A stretch of DNA of 64,000 bases, taken from NCBI RefSeq assembly GCF_000943565.1, contig NZ_JTDW01000001.1, positions 372,001-436,000 of the forward strand, written 5' to 3'. The notes beneath the pieces were generated by a model that ran no database searches, was not told where the DNA came from, and saw only the letters and a program-made list of their open reading frames with translations. The position numbers were made by a program, and so were the translations under genes. Shown here piece by piece: positions 47,523 through 56,609 of the stretch; position 1 is the first letter of the stretch, and the number at the start of each line of letters is the position of its first letter. This DNA comes from Neotamlana sedimentorum (GTDB lineage Bacteria; Bacteroidota; Bacteroidia; Flavobacteriales; Flavobacteriaceae).

Positions 47523-48950
47523 ATGTTGATTAATTTAATTCACAAAAGTTTGAAAATATTGCTGTGCAAAGCATTAGTTTTAGCCGGTTTGTTTTTGTTG
47601 TATGGTTGCTCGAAGGTATCAAAAGATATAGAAAAAACACCTAATTTCATTATCATTTTTACAGACGATCAAGGTTACGGCGATTTAGGATGTTTTGGAG
47701 GAACCCATGTAAAAACACCGCAAATTGATAAAATGGCTTTAGAAGGGACAAAGCTAACTAGTTTTTATGTAGCGGCACCAATATGTACACCGTCTAGAGC
47801 GGCATTAATGACGGGTAGCTATCCTAAAAGAGTAGGTATTGCTAAACGCGTGTTACTTGCGGCAGATTCATTGGGGTTAAATCCAAATGAAATTACTATT
47901 GCAGAGGTTTTAAAATCTGTGGGTTACAAAACTGGAATGTTTGGTAAATGGCATTTAGGAGATCAGCCAGAGTTTTTGCCAACAAAACAAGGTTTCGATA
48001 CCTTTTTTGGTATTCCATATAGTCATGATATACATCCGTTTCATCCAAATAAAAAGAAGTACAATTTTCCTTCGTTGCCTTTGTTAAATGGCGACGTTGT
48101 AATTGAAAAAGATCCGGAGGCAGATTATTTAAATAAACGAATCACCGAAAAAGCAATTAGTTTTATAGAAGAAAACAAAGACAATCCGTTTTTTGTTTAC
48201 CTGCCACACACTAGTCCGCACAGACCATTATTGGCCTCTCCAAAATTTATGAAAGATGCTCCAAATGATATTAAAGAAATTTTAAAAAATGAAGAAGGAG
48301 TAGATTATAAAACTAGAGACAAAATTTATCCGCAAACCATAGCTGAAATCGACTGGTCTGTAGGACAAATTTTAGAAACCTTAAAAAAGCACGGTCTAGA
48401 TAAAAATACCTTTGTGATTTTTACATCAGATAATGGGCCAAGTGTTGGTAGTGCTTTGCCTTTAAAAGGAAGGAAAGGACAAACATTCGAGGGCGGAATG
48501 CGCATGCCAACTGTAGTTTGGTGGCCTGGTGTTATTCCTGCAAAAGCATCAAACGATGAGGTTGTTACAGCAATGGATTTGTTGCCCACATTTGCGAAGC
48601 TTAGCGGTGCACAAATTCCGGACGATAGAGTAATAGATGGAAAGGATGTTTTTCATACAATACAAGGTAAAAGTAAAACACCTAATCAATACTTTTTTTA
48701 TCATAGCAAGGGTAATTTGGAAGCTGTTAGGTCTGGAAAATGGAAGCTTCGTATTTCTGGAAAGCAGTCACCATCACTTTATAACCTTGAAAATGATATT
48801 GGAGAAACAACAAATGTTATTAAATCTCATCCAGATATTGAAAGCAAATTACGTCTAGCGATTCAAGATTTCGAAAGTGAAATTAAAAATAATATAAGGC
48901 CAGCTGGTTTTGTTAAAAACCCACAAGCACTTATGTTAAAAACCTACTAG
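47523..48950 (+). CDS. Family S1 sulfatase, lipoprotein (first of a similar pair)
   Basis: 475 residues with a lipobox leader (LLYGCSK). S1 features: IIFTDDQGYGDLGCFGG, AAPICTPSRAALMTG with the formylglycine Cys about 88 in C-T-P-S-R, GKWHLGDQPEFLPT, and FTSDNGP. The enzyme needs a maturation enzyme encoded elsewhere. It removes sulfate esters from the polysaccharide or its oligomers. It is closely similar to the sulfatase at 56610-58043 (YVAAPxCTPSRAALMTG, GKWHLGDQPEFLPTKQGFD) but lacks that protein's insertion after residue 90. The operator at 48945-48962 overlaps its stop codon, so the next operon starts here. Confidence 0.93.
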   Translation: MLINLIHKSLKILLCKALVLAGLFLLYGCSKVSKDIEKTPNFIIIFTDDQGYGDLGCFGGTHVKTPQIDKMALEGTKLTSFYVAAPICTPSRAALMTGSYPKRVGIAKRVLLAADSLGLNPNEITIAEVLKSVGYKTGMFGKWHLGDQPEFLPTKQGFDTFFGIPYSHDIHPFHPNKKKYNFPSLPLLNGDVVIEKDPEADYLNKRITEKAISFIEENKDNPFFVYLPHTSPHRPLLASPKFMKDAPNDIKEILKNEEGVDYKTRDKIYPQTIAEIDWSVGQILETLKKHGLDKNTFVIFTSDNGPSVGSALPLKGRKGQTFEGGMRMPTVVWWPGVIPAKASNDEVVTAMDLLPTFAKLSGAQIPDDRVIDGKDVFHTIQGKSKTPNQYFFYHSKGNLEAVRSGKWKLRISGKQSPSLYNLENDIGETTNVIKSHPDIESKLRLAIQDFESEIKNNIRPAGFVKNPQALMLKTY

Positions 48951-48983
48951 ACCCTACTAGTTTGAGTTGTTTTTTTATATTTG
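48945..48983 (+). promoter_or_regulatory. Operator 3 and -7 box before the GH97 operon
   Basis: TACTAGACCCTACTAGTT (48945-48962) matches operator 1 (39211-39228) at 16 of 18 positions. It is followed by TATATTTG (48976-48983), a -7 element reading toward GH97. A TTG at the ideal distance was not seen, so this promoter may need activation or be weak. Confidence 0.62.
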
Positions 48984-49035
48984 TGAAGCTTTGTGTAAAC
49001 CAAGCCAAAAAGTTATAAAAATAAAATAAATTTAA

Positions 49036-50937
49036 ATGAAGAAAATTTTATTTTCTCTAATGTTTGTAATAGCATTAGTTAGTTGCAAACAGTCTGAATT
49101 ATTGGAAATAACTGCGCCAAATGGTGAGCTTAAAGTTGTATTTAATAATGAAAATAACCAATTAAAATACAACCTTTTCGAGGGTAGTAAGAATATTATT
49201 TTAAATTCTGAAATCTCATTATTTCAAAATGTAAACGTTGAGGTAACTAACGTTACGATTAAAGAAGTTAATAACACTTGGAATCCGGTTTGGGGACAAT
49301 TCAGCGAAATACAAAATCATTATAACGAGCTGGAAGTTTCTTTAAATTATCAAGGCACGCCAGCAACTCTTTTTGCTAGAGTTTATAATAAAGGAATCGC
49401 TTTTCGATTTAAAACCGCAAACAATTCAACCGCAAATAACCCGGTTTTATTTATGGAATACAACATGCCAGAAACAAGCGGCGTGTATTCACCTGCTGGC
49501 GAAGGGCAGCCTTACGGGCCAATTGCTATTTCAAAATTAGGAGACCCGAAAGAAAATGGTAAAAAAAATAAAATCAAAATGCCATTGGTTATCGAGCATC
49601 CAACACATAAATATCTATCACTTTTAGAATCCGATTTAATAAGTGCTCCGGGGTTCGATGTTATTAAATTTAATTTAGATAAGCAAACCAATACGCTGGT
49701 TTCCAAAAATAATTTTAATGCTGATGGAAGCCAAATTACAACTCCTTGGCGAATTATTCTTGTTGAAGATAAGGTAGGAGATTTGCTCACTAACACCATC
49801 CCGTTAAATGTGGCAGAACCAAATAAACTAGACGATACGTCATGGATAAAGCCAGGAAAAACATTATGGGATTGGAGAGTTCATGGTTTTACAGCAAAGG
49901 ATGGTTTTACCTATGGAATTGATAACGAAAGCTACTTCCGTTTTATCGATTTTGCTGCCAAAAACGGTATCGAATATTTCTTAATCGACGATGCTTGGTA
50001 CACAAAAGTTGAGCCTGGTAAAATGAACATGTCAAACAAGTTAGATTTAGAAAAAGTAGCAAATTATGCTCAAGAAAAAGGTGTGGAATTAATTCTGTAT
50101 TACGATCGCCGACAAGGAAATTACGGAGATGAAGCCTTGTTTCCTTATTACCAATCTTTAGGAATGAAAGGTATAAAATATGGCTTTATGGGAACAGATG
50201 TGCCATTTACCAAAAATGCTATCGAAATGAGTGCTAAGAGTAATTTGTTAATAGATTTTCACGATGGTCCTGTGCCATTTACAGGAGTTACTAGAACATA
50301 TCCTAATGCCATTACCCGAGAGTTTTGCCATGCGCAACAAGATTCCAGACGTGCTTTTACGCCTAAAACATTTATTAGAATGGCTTTAATAAATGCGCTT
50401 CAAGGCCCTTTAGATATGAACAATGGTATTTTCGATATTTCAAGTGTTAATGCTGGCGAAAGAGAAAAAGGACCAAAAAAACTAAATTCATTACAAACTA
50501 CAGCAGTTGCCGAAGCTGCCAGAACGTTAATAATTTTTAGCGGACTGGTGTGTATTCCAGATGCACCCGAAGCCTATACAGAAAAACAAGATCTGTTTGA
50601 GTTTATAAAAGAAATGCCTGTTGGTAAATGGGACGAAACCAAAATTTTACATGCTAAAATGGATGGGTATATTTCTACGGCAAGACGACAAGGCGACGCA
50701 TGGTTTATTGGCACTGTGCATAACAATGGTGGAACGCTCGATATTGATTTTGATTTTTTAGATGAAAACAAAAACTATAAAATAACCTATTACGAAGACA
50801 CCAAAGAAACCAATAGCAAAACAAATCCTGAAGCATACCAAATAAGAACCGAAACAATAAAAAAAGGAGACACTATTAAAGTAACTATGGTTGCGGGTGG
50901 CGGACATTGCATGTGGATAAGACCAGAATTAAACTAA
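49036..50937 (+). CDS. GH97 family alpha-glycosidase
   Basis: 633 residues with lipobox leader (LVSCKQ). The N-terminal beta-sandwich (ITAPNGELKVVFNNENN) and central barrel are those of GH97. Signature pieces include LWDWRVHGF, GIEYFLIDDAWY, TRTYPNAITREF and NALQGPLDMNNGIFD. GH97 splits into inverting alpha-glucosidases and retaining alpha-galactosidases. The retaining group has an Asp nucleophile after a G-x-K-x-D-F strand; here the strand reads GIKYGFMG, without Asp. That favours the inverting type, though the downstream DFHDGPVPF differs from SusB as well. It opens a long rightward gene run after operator 3. Confidence 0.88.
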   Translation: MKKILFSLMFVIALVSCKQSELLEITAPNGELKVVFNNENNQLKYNLFEGSKNIILNSEISLFQNVNVEVTNVTIKEVNNTWNPVWGQFSEIQNHYNELEVSLNYQGTPATLFARVYNKGIAFRFKTANNSTANNPVLFMEYNMPETSGVYSPAGEGQPYGPIAISKLGDPKENGKKNKIKMPLVIEHPTHKYLSLLESDLISAPGFDVIKFNLDKQTNTLVSKNNFNADGSQITTPWRIILVEDKVGDLLTNTIPLNVAEPNKLDDTSWIKPGKTLWDWRVHGFTAKDGFTYGIDNESYFRFIDFAAKNGIEYFLIDDAWYTKVEPGKMNMSNKLDLEKVANYAQEKGVELILYYDRRQGNYGDEALFPYYQSLGMKGIKYGFMGTDVPFTKNAIEMSAKSNLLIDFHDGPVPFTGVTRTYPNAITREFCHAQQDSRRAFTPKTFIRMALINALQGPLDMNNGIFDISSVNAGEREKGPKKLNSLQTTAVAEAARTLIIFSGLVCIPDAPEAYTEKQDLFEFIKEMPVGKWDETKILHAKMDGYISTARRQGDAWFIGTVHNNGGTLDIDFDFLDENKNYKITYYEDTKETNSKTNPEAYQIRTETIKKGDTIKVTMVAGGGHCMWIRPELN

Positions 50938-50948
50938 AAATTTTTTTA

Positions 50949-52550
50949 ATGAAGAACCAATTATTATTTGTGATGCTAATCACTATAATTTTAACAGCTT
51001 GTAAAAACGAAAGTCCGCAAGAAACCAAAGTGTCTAAACCCAATATATTATTTATTGTGGTAGACGATTTAGGTTATGCCGATTTAAGCGTAATGGGGAG
51101 CAATTTCTACGAAACACCAAACATTGATGCCTTGGCAAAAGCAGGACATATTTTTACCAATGGCTATGCCACTTGTGCTGTTTGTAGTCCGTCGCGTGCT
51201 AGTTTGTTAAATGGCCAATTTACGGCAAGACATGGTCTTACCCAATTTGAAGGTGCACCTTACGGTTTAGAATGGAAAAAGAAAAACAGACATACAAAAT
51301 TGCTACCACCAAATTACAAACACCATTTAAGTCATAGCGATATTACCTTACCAGAAGCCTTAAAAGAACAAGGTTATGCTACTTTTTTTGCTGGAAAATG
51401 GCATTTAGGAAGCGAACAACAACACTCGTTACCTACAGATCATGGTTTCGATATAAATAAAGGCGGTTACGAAAGAGGCGGACCTTATAGTGGTGGTTAT
51501 TTTTCTCCTTTTAATAATCCGTATTTAGAAGATTATGAAGACGAAAAAGGCATGTCGTTTTCTATGAAGCTAGCCAAAGAAACTTCAAAATTTATAGAAA
51601 AAAATAAGGACACCACCTTTTTAGCATATTTATCGTTTTATGCAGTGCATTCACCAATTCAAACCACAAAAGAAAAATGGAGCAAATACAGAAATAAAGC
51701 CGAAAAAATAGGCATTGCCGAAAAAGGTTTTGAAATGGAGCGCATTTTGCCTGCAAGAAAATATCAGGATAATCCTGTTTATGCCGGATTAATTGAACAA
51801 GTTGATGATGCGATAGGAGTTGTTCTAAAAACCTTAAAAGAAAATAATTTAGATAAAAATACCATCGTGGTATTTACTTCCGATAATGGCGGAGTAACTT
51901 CTGGCGATGCCTTTGCAACTAATCAATTAATATTGCGAGGTGGTAAAGGTTACCAGTGGGAAGGCGGTTTGCGTGTGCCTTATTTTATTTATGTGCCTTG
52001 GCTTGAACAAAACGGAACACTAATAGAAACACCTGTTTCTGGTGCCGATTTGTATCCAACTTTGTTAGATCTGGCAAACATTCCTTTAAAACCCGAACAA
52101 CATGCCGATGGTTTGAGTTTAAAGCCATTATTAAACGGGAAAGATATAGAAAATAGACCTTTGTTTTGGCATTATCCGCATTATGGAAATCAAGGTGGCG
52201 AGCCTGTTTCAATAATTAGAAAAGATAACTGGAAATTAATTCATTATTGGGAAGATAATCATGTAGAATTATATGATTTAAATTCAGATTTAAAAGAAAA
52301 CAGCGATGTTTCGACGCAAAATGAAGAAAAAACACAAGCGATGCACCACGAATTAATAGCTTGGTTAAAATCTATGAATACCCAATATGCAAATCAGGAC
52401 CCAGAATGGGACGCCCTTGCACGAAAAAAGCGTTTAGAAAACAACCGAACTACATTGATGCCAAAGTTAGAGAAATCTCGAATGCAAATGTTAAGTCCAG
52501 AATGGCAACCTAATGCCGATTGGTGGGGTAGCAAAATTACAAACAATTAA
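50949..52550 (+). CDS. Family S1 sulfatase, lipoprotein
   Basis: About 533 residues from ATG 50949, chosen because it begins directly at the lipoprotein signal peptide (MKNQLLFVMLITIILTACK); a start 42 bases upstream would lie inside the GH97 gene end. Motifs are VDDLGYADLSVMGS, TCAVCSPSRASLLNG with the formylglycine Cys about 79 (C-S-P-S-R), GKWHLGSEQ and FTSDNGGVTSG. The C-terminal subdomain contains DNWKLIHYWEDN. It lies 11 bp after GH97. The sulfate position attacked cannot be told from sequence alone. Confidence 0.93.
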   Translation: MKNQLLFVMLITIILTACKNESPQETKVSKPNILFIVVDDLGYADLSVMGSNFYETPNIDALAKAGHIFTNGYATCAVCSPSRASLLNGQFTARHGLTQFEGAPYGLEWKKKNRHTKLLPPNYKHHLSHSDITLPEALKEQGYATFFAGKWHLGSEQQHSLPTDHGFDINKGGYERGGPYSGGYFSPFNNPYLEDYEDEKGMSFSMKLAKETSKFIEKNKDTTFLAYLSFYAVHSPIQTTKEKWSKYRNKAEKIGIAEKGFEMERILPARKYQDNPVYAGLIEQVDDAIGVVLKTLKENNLDKNTIVVFTSDNGGVTSGDAFATNQLILRGGKGYQWEGGLRVPYFIYVPWLEQNGTLIETPVSGADLYPTLLDLANIPLKPEQHADGLSLKPLLNGKDIENRPLFWHYPHYGNQGGEPVSIIRKDNWKLIHYWEDNHVELYDLNSDLKENSDVSTQNEEKTQAMHHELIAWLKSMNTQYANQDPEWDALARKKRLENNRTTLMPKLEKSRMQMLSPEWQPNADWWGSKITNN

Positions 52551-52555
52551 TAGTT

Positions 52556-54136
52556 ATGAAACTTAATAAGGTATTCGTTTTACTGTTTTTATTGGTTAGT
52601 GTTTTTGCAAAGGCACAACCTAATGAACAACCCAATATTATTTTAATTTATGCTGATGATTTGGGTAAGGGCTTACTAAGTCATTATGGTCAAAAAATAA
52701 TTAGCACACCACACATCGATCACTTGGCACAGGAAGGCGTTACTTTCGAAAATGCCTATTCTGGAATGGTATGTGCTGCTTCAAGAGCATCTTTAATTAC
52801 AGGTTTAAGAGATTGTCGTCCAGATAACTTTCAAGTTACCCAAGCTGGTATTTATAAAAAAATTAGTCAAGGTGTGTATACCAATAATGATATTCAGAAT
52901 ATGTTGAATACCGTTTTAACACCACCAAATAGTGATGCCGTTTTTTTAGGTGAAGTAGCTCAAAAACAAGGTTATGTAACAGGGCAATTTGGTAAGTTAG
53001 AATGGGGGTTTTCTGCCTCACATAGGCAAATGGAAAGACATGGTTGGGATGAGTATTATGGATATTTAGATCATGTTAGAGCACATGGGTTTTACCCACC
53101 TTTTTTGTTTAGAAATGGAGAAGTAGAATATATTCAAGGAAACACCCGTGCAGATTGTGGTAAAACTAAAGAAAACGAAACCCAAGAAAAATATAAAGAA
53201 CGTTGGAATATGGAAGGTAAAACCGTGTATTCTCAAGATTTATTTATGAGTAATGCGCTGCGTTTTATTAGCGAAAATAAGGAAAAACCCTTCTTTTTAT
53301 ATTTTCCAACGCAGTTGCCTCATGGCCCAGCTTCGGTGCCTGCTGTTCATCCAGATTTTGCTAATAACCCAGAACTTACAGCCGTCGAAAAAGAATACGC
53401 GTCCATGGTTAAAATGCTCGATGATAACGTGGGACAAATAATGGCACATTTAAAAAAATTAAAAATTGACGATAATACTTTAGTCATTTTTACTTCAGAT
53501 AATGGACATGAAATTTATTATACCAAAGAAGGGCGCACTTACAAACCTTATAAAAATGTAAATACTGGTGTTAAGTTTGATGATTTAGAGCATAAGTTTT
53601 ATAGCGATTTAGGAGGCGATGTGTTTAATGGAAATGGCGGTCGAGCCGGATTAAAACGAAGTAATTTACAGGGCGGAATTCAAGCGCCGTTAATTGCGCG
53701 TTGGCCAGCTAAAATTAAAGCGGGTCGTAAAAGCGATTTACTGGTTGCTAATTACGATTTTCTGTCCACTTTAGCCGATGTTACCGGATTTCAAGATGTG
53801 TCTGAAACCGACGGTATTTCATTTTATAACGAACTTATAGGTCGGGAAAATAGCAAACAACACAATCACGTAGTGTATGCCTCATTTATTGGGCCAACAA
53901 TAATTACCAACGACGGTTGGAAATTAAGAACTCATGTGCCAAAAGAGGCCTTCGAATTATACTATTTGCCAGAGGATTTCAAGGAAGAAAATAATTTGGC
54001 CGAAAAATTTCCAAAAAAGGTAAAAGACTTGAAAAAAGAAATGTTGAAGGCTTGCAACGGCGATTTAGAAAATGGCGTATTTACCTTCAGGAAAAACTCA
54101 ATAAATATTGAAAAAATGGTAAAGAATAAGAATTAA
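52556..54136 (+). CDS. Family S1 sulfatase with C-A-A-S-R maturation motif
   Basis: 526 residues with a signal peptide ending VFAKAQ. The sulfatase core has YADDLGKGLLSHYGQ, GMVCAASRASLITG and FTSDNGHEIYY. The formylglycine Cys (about 73) lies in C-A-A-S-R rather than the usual C-x-P-S-R. Proline to alanine is tolerated by some formylglycine-forming enzymes, so maturation is still likely. The Lys-His metal region reads QFGKLEWGFSASH instead of GKWHLG, another departure. The gene is five bases after the previous sulfatase, thus in the same transcript. Confidence 0.88.
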   Translation: MKLNKVFVLLFLLVSVFAKAQPNEQPNIILIYADDLGKGLLSHYGQKIISTPHIDHLAQEGVTFENAYSGMVCAASRASLITGLRDCRPDNFQVTQAGIYKKISQGVYTNNDIQNMLNTVLTPPNSDAVFLGEVAQKQGYVTGQFGKLEWGFSASHRQMERHGWDEYYGYLDHVRAHGFYPPFLFRNGEVEYIQGNTRADCGKTKENETQEKYKERWNMEGKTVYSQDLFMSNALRFISENKEKPFFLYFPTQLPHGPASVPAVHPDFANNPELTAVEKEYASMVKMLDDNVGQIMAHLKKLKIDDNTLVIFTSDNGHEIYYTKEGRTYKPYKNVNTGVKFDDLEHKFYSDLGGDVFNGNGGRAGLKRSNLQGGIQAPLIARWPAKIKAGRKSDLLVANYDFLSTLADVTGFQDVSETDGISFYNELIGRENSKQHNHVVYASFIGPTIITNDGWKLRTHVPKEAFELYYLPEDFKEENNLAEKFPKKVKDLKKEMLKACNGDLENGVFTFRKNSINIEKMVKNKN

Positions 54137-54165
54137 TTAAATAATTACAGAATTTAAACTAAATA

Positions 54166-56583
54166 ATGACACCACCACTACAATCCTTTCTTAAATATAC
54201 AAGCTTAATATTAAGTTTAAATTGCTTTTTGATGTCTTGCAATACGCAACAAGAAAACAAAGCTTCTCATTTAAAATTATGGTATCAACAGCCAGCAAAA
54301 TCTGGAACCTTATCGAATGCTGCCATAGTTAAACGAAACGATCTGGAATGGTTAAAAGCCCTACCTATTGGGAATGGCTCGTTAGGAGCAATGGTTTACG
54401 GCGATGTAAATAATGAACACATTCAGCTAAACGAAGAAACCATGTGGTCTGGTGGTCCTAGTGATAACGATAATCTCGAAGCATTTAGTGCATTAAGCGA
54501 TATTAGAAATCTTCTTTTTGAAGGTAAGTACAAAGAGGCAACTACCTTAACTAAACAAACTCAAATTTGCAAAGGTGCAGGTACTGGGCTAGGTAAAGGT
54601 GCTAACGTGCCTTTTGGGTGTTTTCAAACCTTAGGCGATTTGTGGTTAGATTTTGATTCTACTGGTAGTTTTGAAAATTATCATCGCGAATTAGATTTAG
54701 ATGAAGCTGTAGTTCGAGTAAGTTATTCTCAAAATGGAGTCAATTATAAACGTGAATATTTTGTGAGTTACCCCGACCAAGCACTTGTTGTTAAGTTAAC
54801 AGCCAATAAACCACAAAGTATTTCTTTTAAAAGTACTTTAACACGGCCAGAACTTTATCAAACAAAATCTACAGAAAATGAATTGGTTATGCAAGGAGCG
54901 CTTTCTAATGGAAGTGGAGGAAAAGGACTAGAATATATAGCCAGATTATCAGCCAAAAATAAAAATGGGACACTCAATTTTAATAATGGATTTCTTGAAG
55001 TTAAAAAAGCCGATGAAGTGGTGTTGTACCTAACGGCTTCAACAAATTATAAATTAAGTTACCCAGATTTTACGGGAAGATTATACGAGGAAATATCAGC
55101 AAAAAATCTTGAAGATGTTCAGCAAAAAGCATACGAATCTGTTTTAGTTTCACATGTTAACGACTATCAAAAGTATTATAAAAGAGTGCAATTAAAATTG
55201 ACATCAAGTTTAGATACGATTCCAACCGATTTACGTTTAAAAACATTTAAATCTAACAATAAAAAATCAGATTTACATCTAGTAGAATTATTGTACCAAT
55301 ACGGTCGATATTTACTAATATCTTCGTCCAGACCAGGAACTTTACCTGCCAATTTACAAGGTATTTGGGCTAACGAATTACAAACGCCTTGGAATGGCGA
55401 CTACCATACCGATGTTAATGTTCAAATGAATTATTGGCCTAGTGAAGTTGCTAATTTAGGAGAAATGCATTTGCCGCTTTTTAGTTTAATGGAAATGCTT
55501 CAAAAACCGGGAGCTAAAACCGCTAAAGTGCATTATAATGCAAACGGTTGGGTGGTGCATCCTGTAACAAATGTTTGGGGGTTTACAGCGCCCGGTGAAA
55601 GATCTGATTGGGGAATGCATGTAGGCGCAGGAGCGTGGTTAACTACGCATATCATGGAGCATTATTATTTTACTTTAAATGAAGATTTTCTTAAAAGTAA
55701 ATTCCCTGTTTTAAAGGGCGCTACGCAGTTTTATTTAGATTGGTTAATACCCGATCCAAAAACTAAAAAATTAATTTCAGGGCCATCGGTTTCGCCAGAA
55801 AACAAATTTATAGCACCTGATGGTAGCATGAGTAAAATTTGTATGGCACCCGCACACGACCAACAAGTTATTTGGCAATTGTTTCAAAATTATATTGATG
55901 CTTGCAATGCATTGGGAATTCAAGATGATTTTTTAAACGAAGTACAACAGGCTCAACAACAATTACAAGGTCCTCAAATTGGCGCCGACGGCAGGTTGTT
56001 GGAATGGAATGAAGCCTTCGAAGAAATTGAAAAAGGTCACAGACACATTTCCCATTTGTATGCATTACATCCAGGTTTTCAAATCGATTTAAAAGAAACA
56101 CCAGAACTAGCTAATGCCGCTAGAAATTCTTTAGATTATAGAATAAAACATGGCGGTGGCCATACGGGTTGGAGTTCTGCTTGGTTAATTAATCAGTACG
56201 CGCGTTTAGGTGAAGGTGGTCTAGCCGAAAATAGTTTAAAAACGCTGCTATCAAAAAAAATTAGTCCAAATTTATTTGGACAACATCCACCGTTTCAAAT
56301 CGATGCTAATTTTGGTGCTACAGCTGGCATTTCAGAAATGCTCTTACAAAGCCATACCAATGAAATTAGATTGTTGCCAGCTTTACCAGTGAGTTGGAAA
56401 AGCGGCGAAGTAAAAGGGCTTTGTACAAAAGGTGGTTTTGTAGTCGATTTAAAATGGGAAGCTGGAGAGTTAATTCAGGCACAAGTCCATTCAAAAAAAG
56501 GAGGCGTAGCCGCGTTAAGTTATAAAGACAATGTAATAAATTTGGAGACAAAGGCTGGAGAAACCATTCAGGTTCCTCTTTAA
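54166..56583 (+). CDS. GH95 family alpha-L-fucosidase/alpha-L-galactosidase
   Basis: 805 residues with lipobox leader (FLMSCNTQ). It is a clear GH95: an N-terminal beta-sandwich with ALPIGNGSLGAMVYG and LNEETMWSGGP, then the (alpha/alpha)6 barrel with NLQGIWANE, YHTDVNVQMNYWPSE, SGPSVSPENKF (catalytic Glu about 545) and HPPFQIDANFGATAG (Asp about 713). The Asn pair often written N-x-N in this family reads D-V-N here. GH95 enzymes release terminal alpha-L-fucose or alpha-L-galactose by inversion. With GH97 and several sulfatases it implies an alpha-L-linked deoxy- or galactose sugar in the target glycan. Confidence 0.93.
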   Translation: MTPPLQSFLKYTSLILSLNCFLMSCNTQQENKASHLKLWYQQPAKSGTLSNAAIVKRNDLEWLKALPIGNGSLGAMVYGDVNNEHIQLNEETMWSGGPSDNDNLEAFSALSDIRNLLFEGKYKEATTLTKQTQICKGAGTGLGKGANVPFGCFQTLGDLWLDFDSTGSFENYHRELDLDEAVVRVSYSQNGVNYKREYFVSYPDQALVVKLTANKPQSISFKSTLTRPELYQTKSTENELVMQGALSNGSGGKGLEYIARLSAKNKNGTLNFNNGFLEVKKADEVVLYLTASTNYKLSYPDFTGRLYEEISAKNLEDVQQKAYESVLVSHVNDYQKYYKRVQLKLTSSLDTIPTDLRLKTFKSNNKKSDLHLVELLYQYGRYLLISSSRPGTLPANLQGIWANELQTPWNGDYHTDVNVQMNYWPSEVANLGEMHLPLFSLMEMLQKPGAKTAKVHYNANGWVVHPVTNVWGFTAPGERSDWGMHVGAGAWLTTHIMEHYYFTLNEDFLKSKFPVLKGATQFYLDWLIPDPKTKKLISGPSVSPENKFIAPDGSMSKICMAPAHDQQVIWQLFQNYIDACNALGIQDDFLNEVQQAQQQLQGPQIGADGRLLEWNEAFEEIEKGHRHISHLYALHPGFQIDLKETPELANAARNSLDYRIKHGGGHTGWSSAWLINQYARLGEGGLAENSLKTLLSKKISPNLFGQHPPFQIDANFGATAGISEMLLQSHTNEIRLLPALPVSWKSGEVKGLCTKGGFVVDLKWEAGELIQAQVHSKKGGVAALSYKDNVINLETKAGETIQVPL

Positions 56584-56609
56584 AAATAAGGTTAATAATT
56601 TTTCATAAA

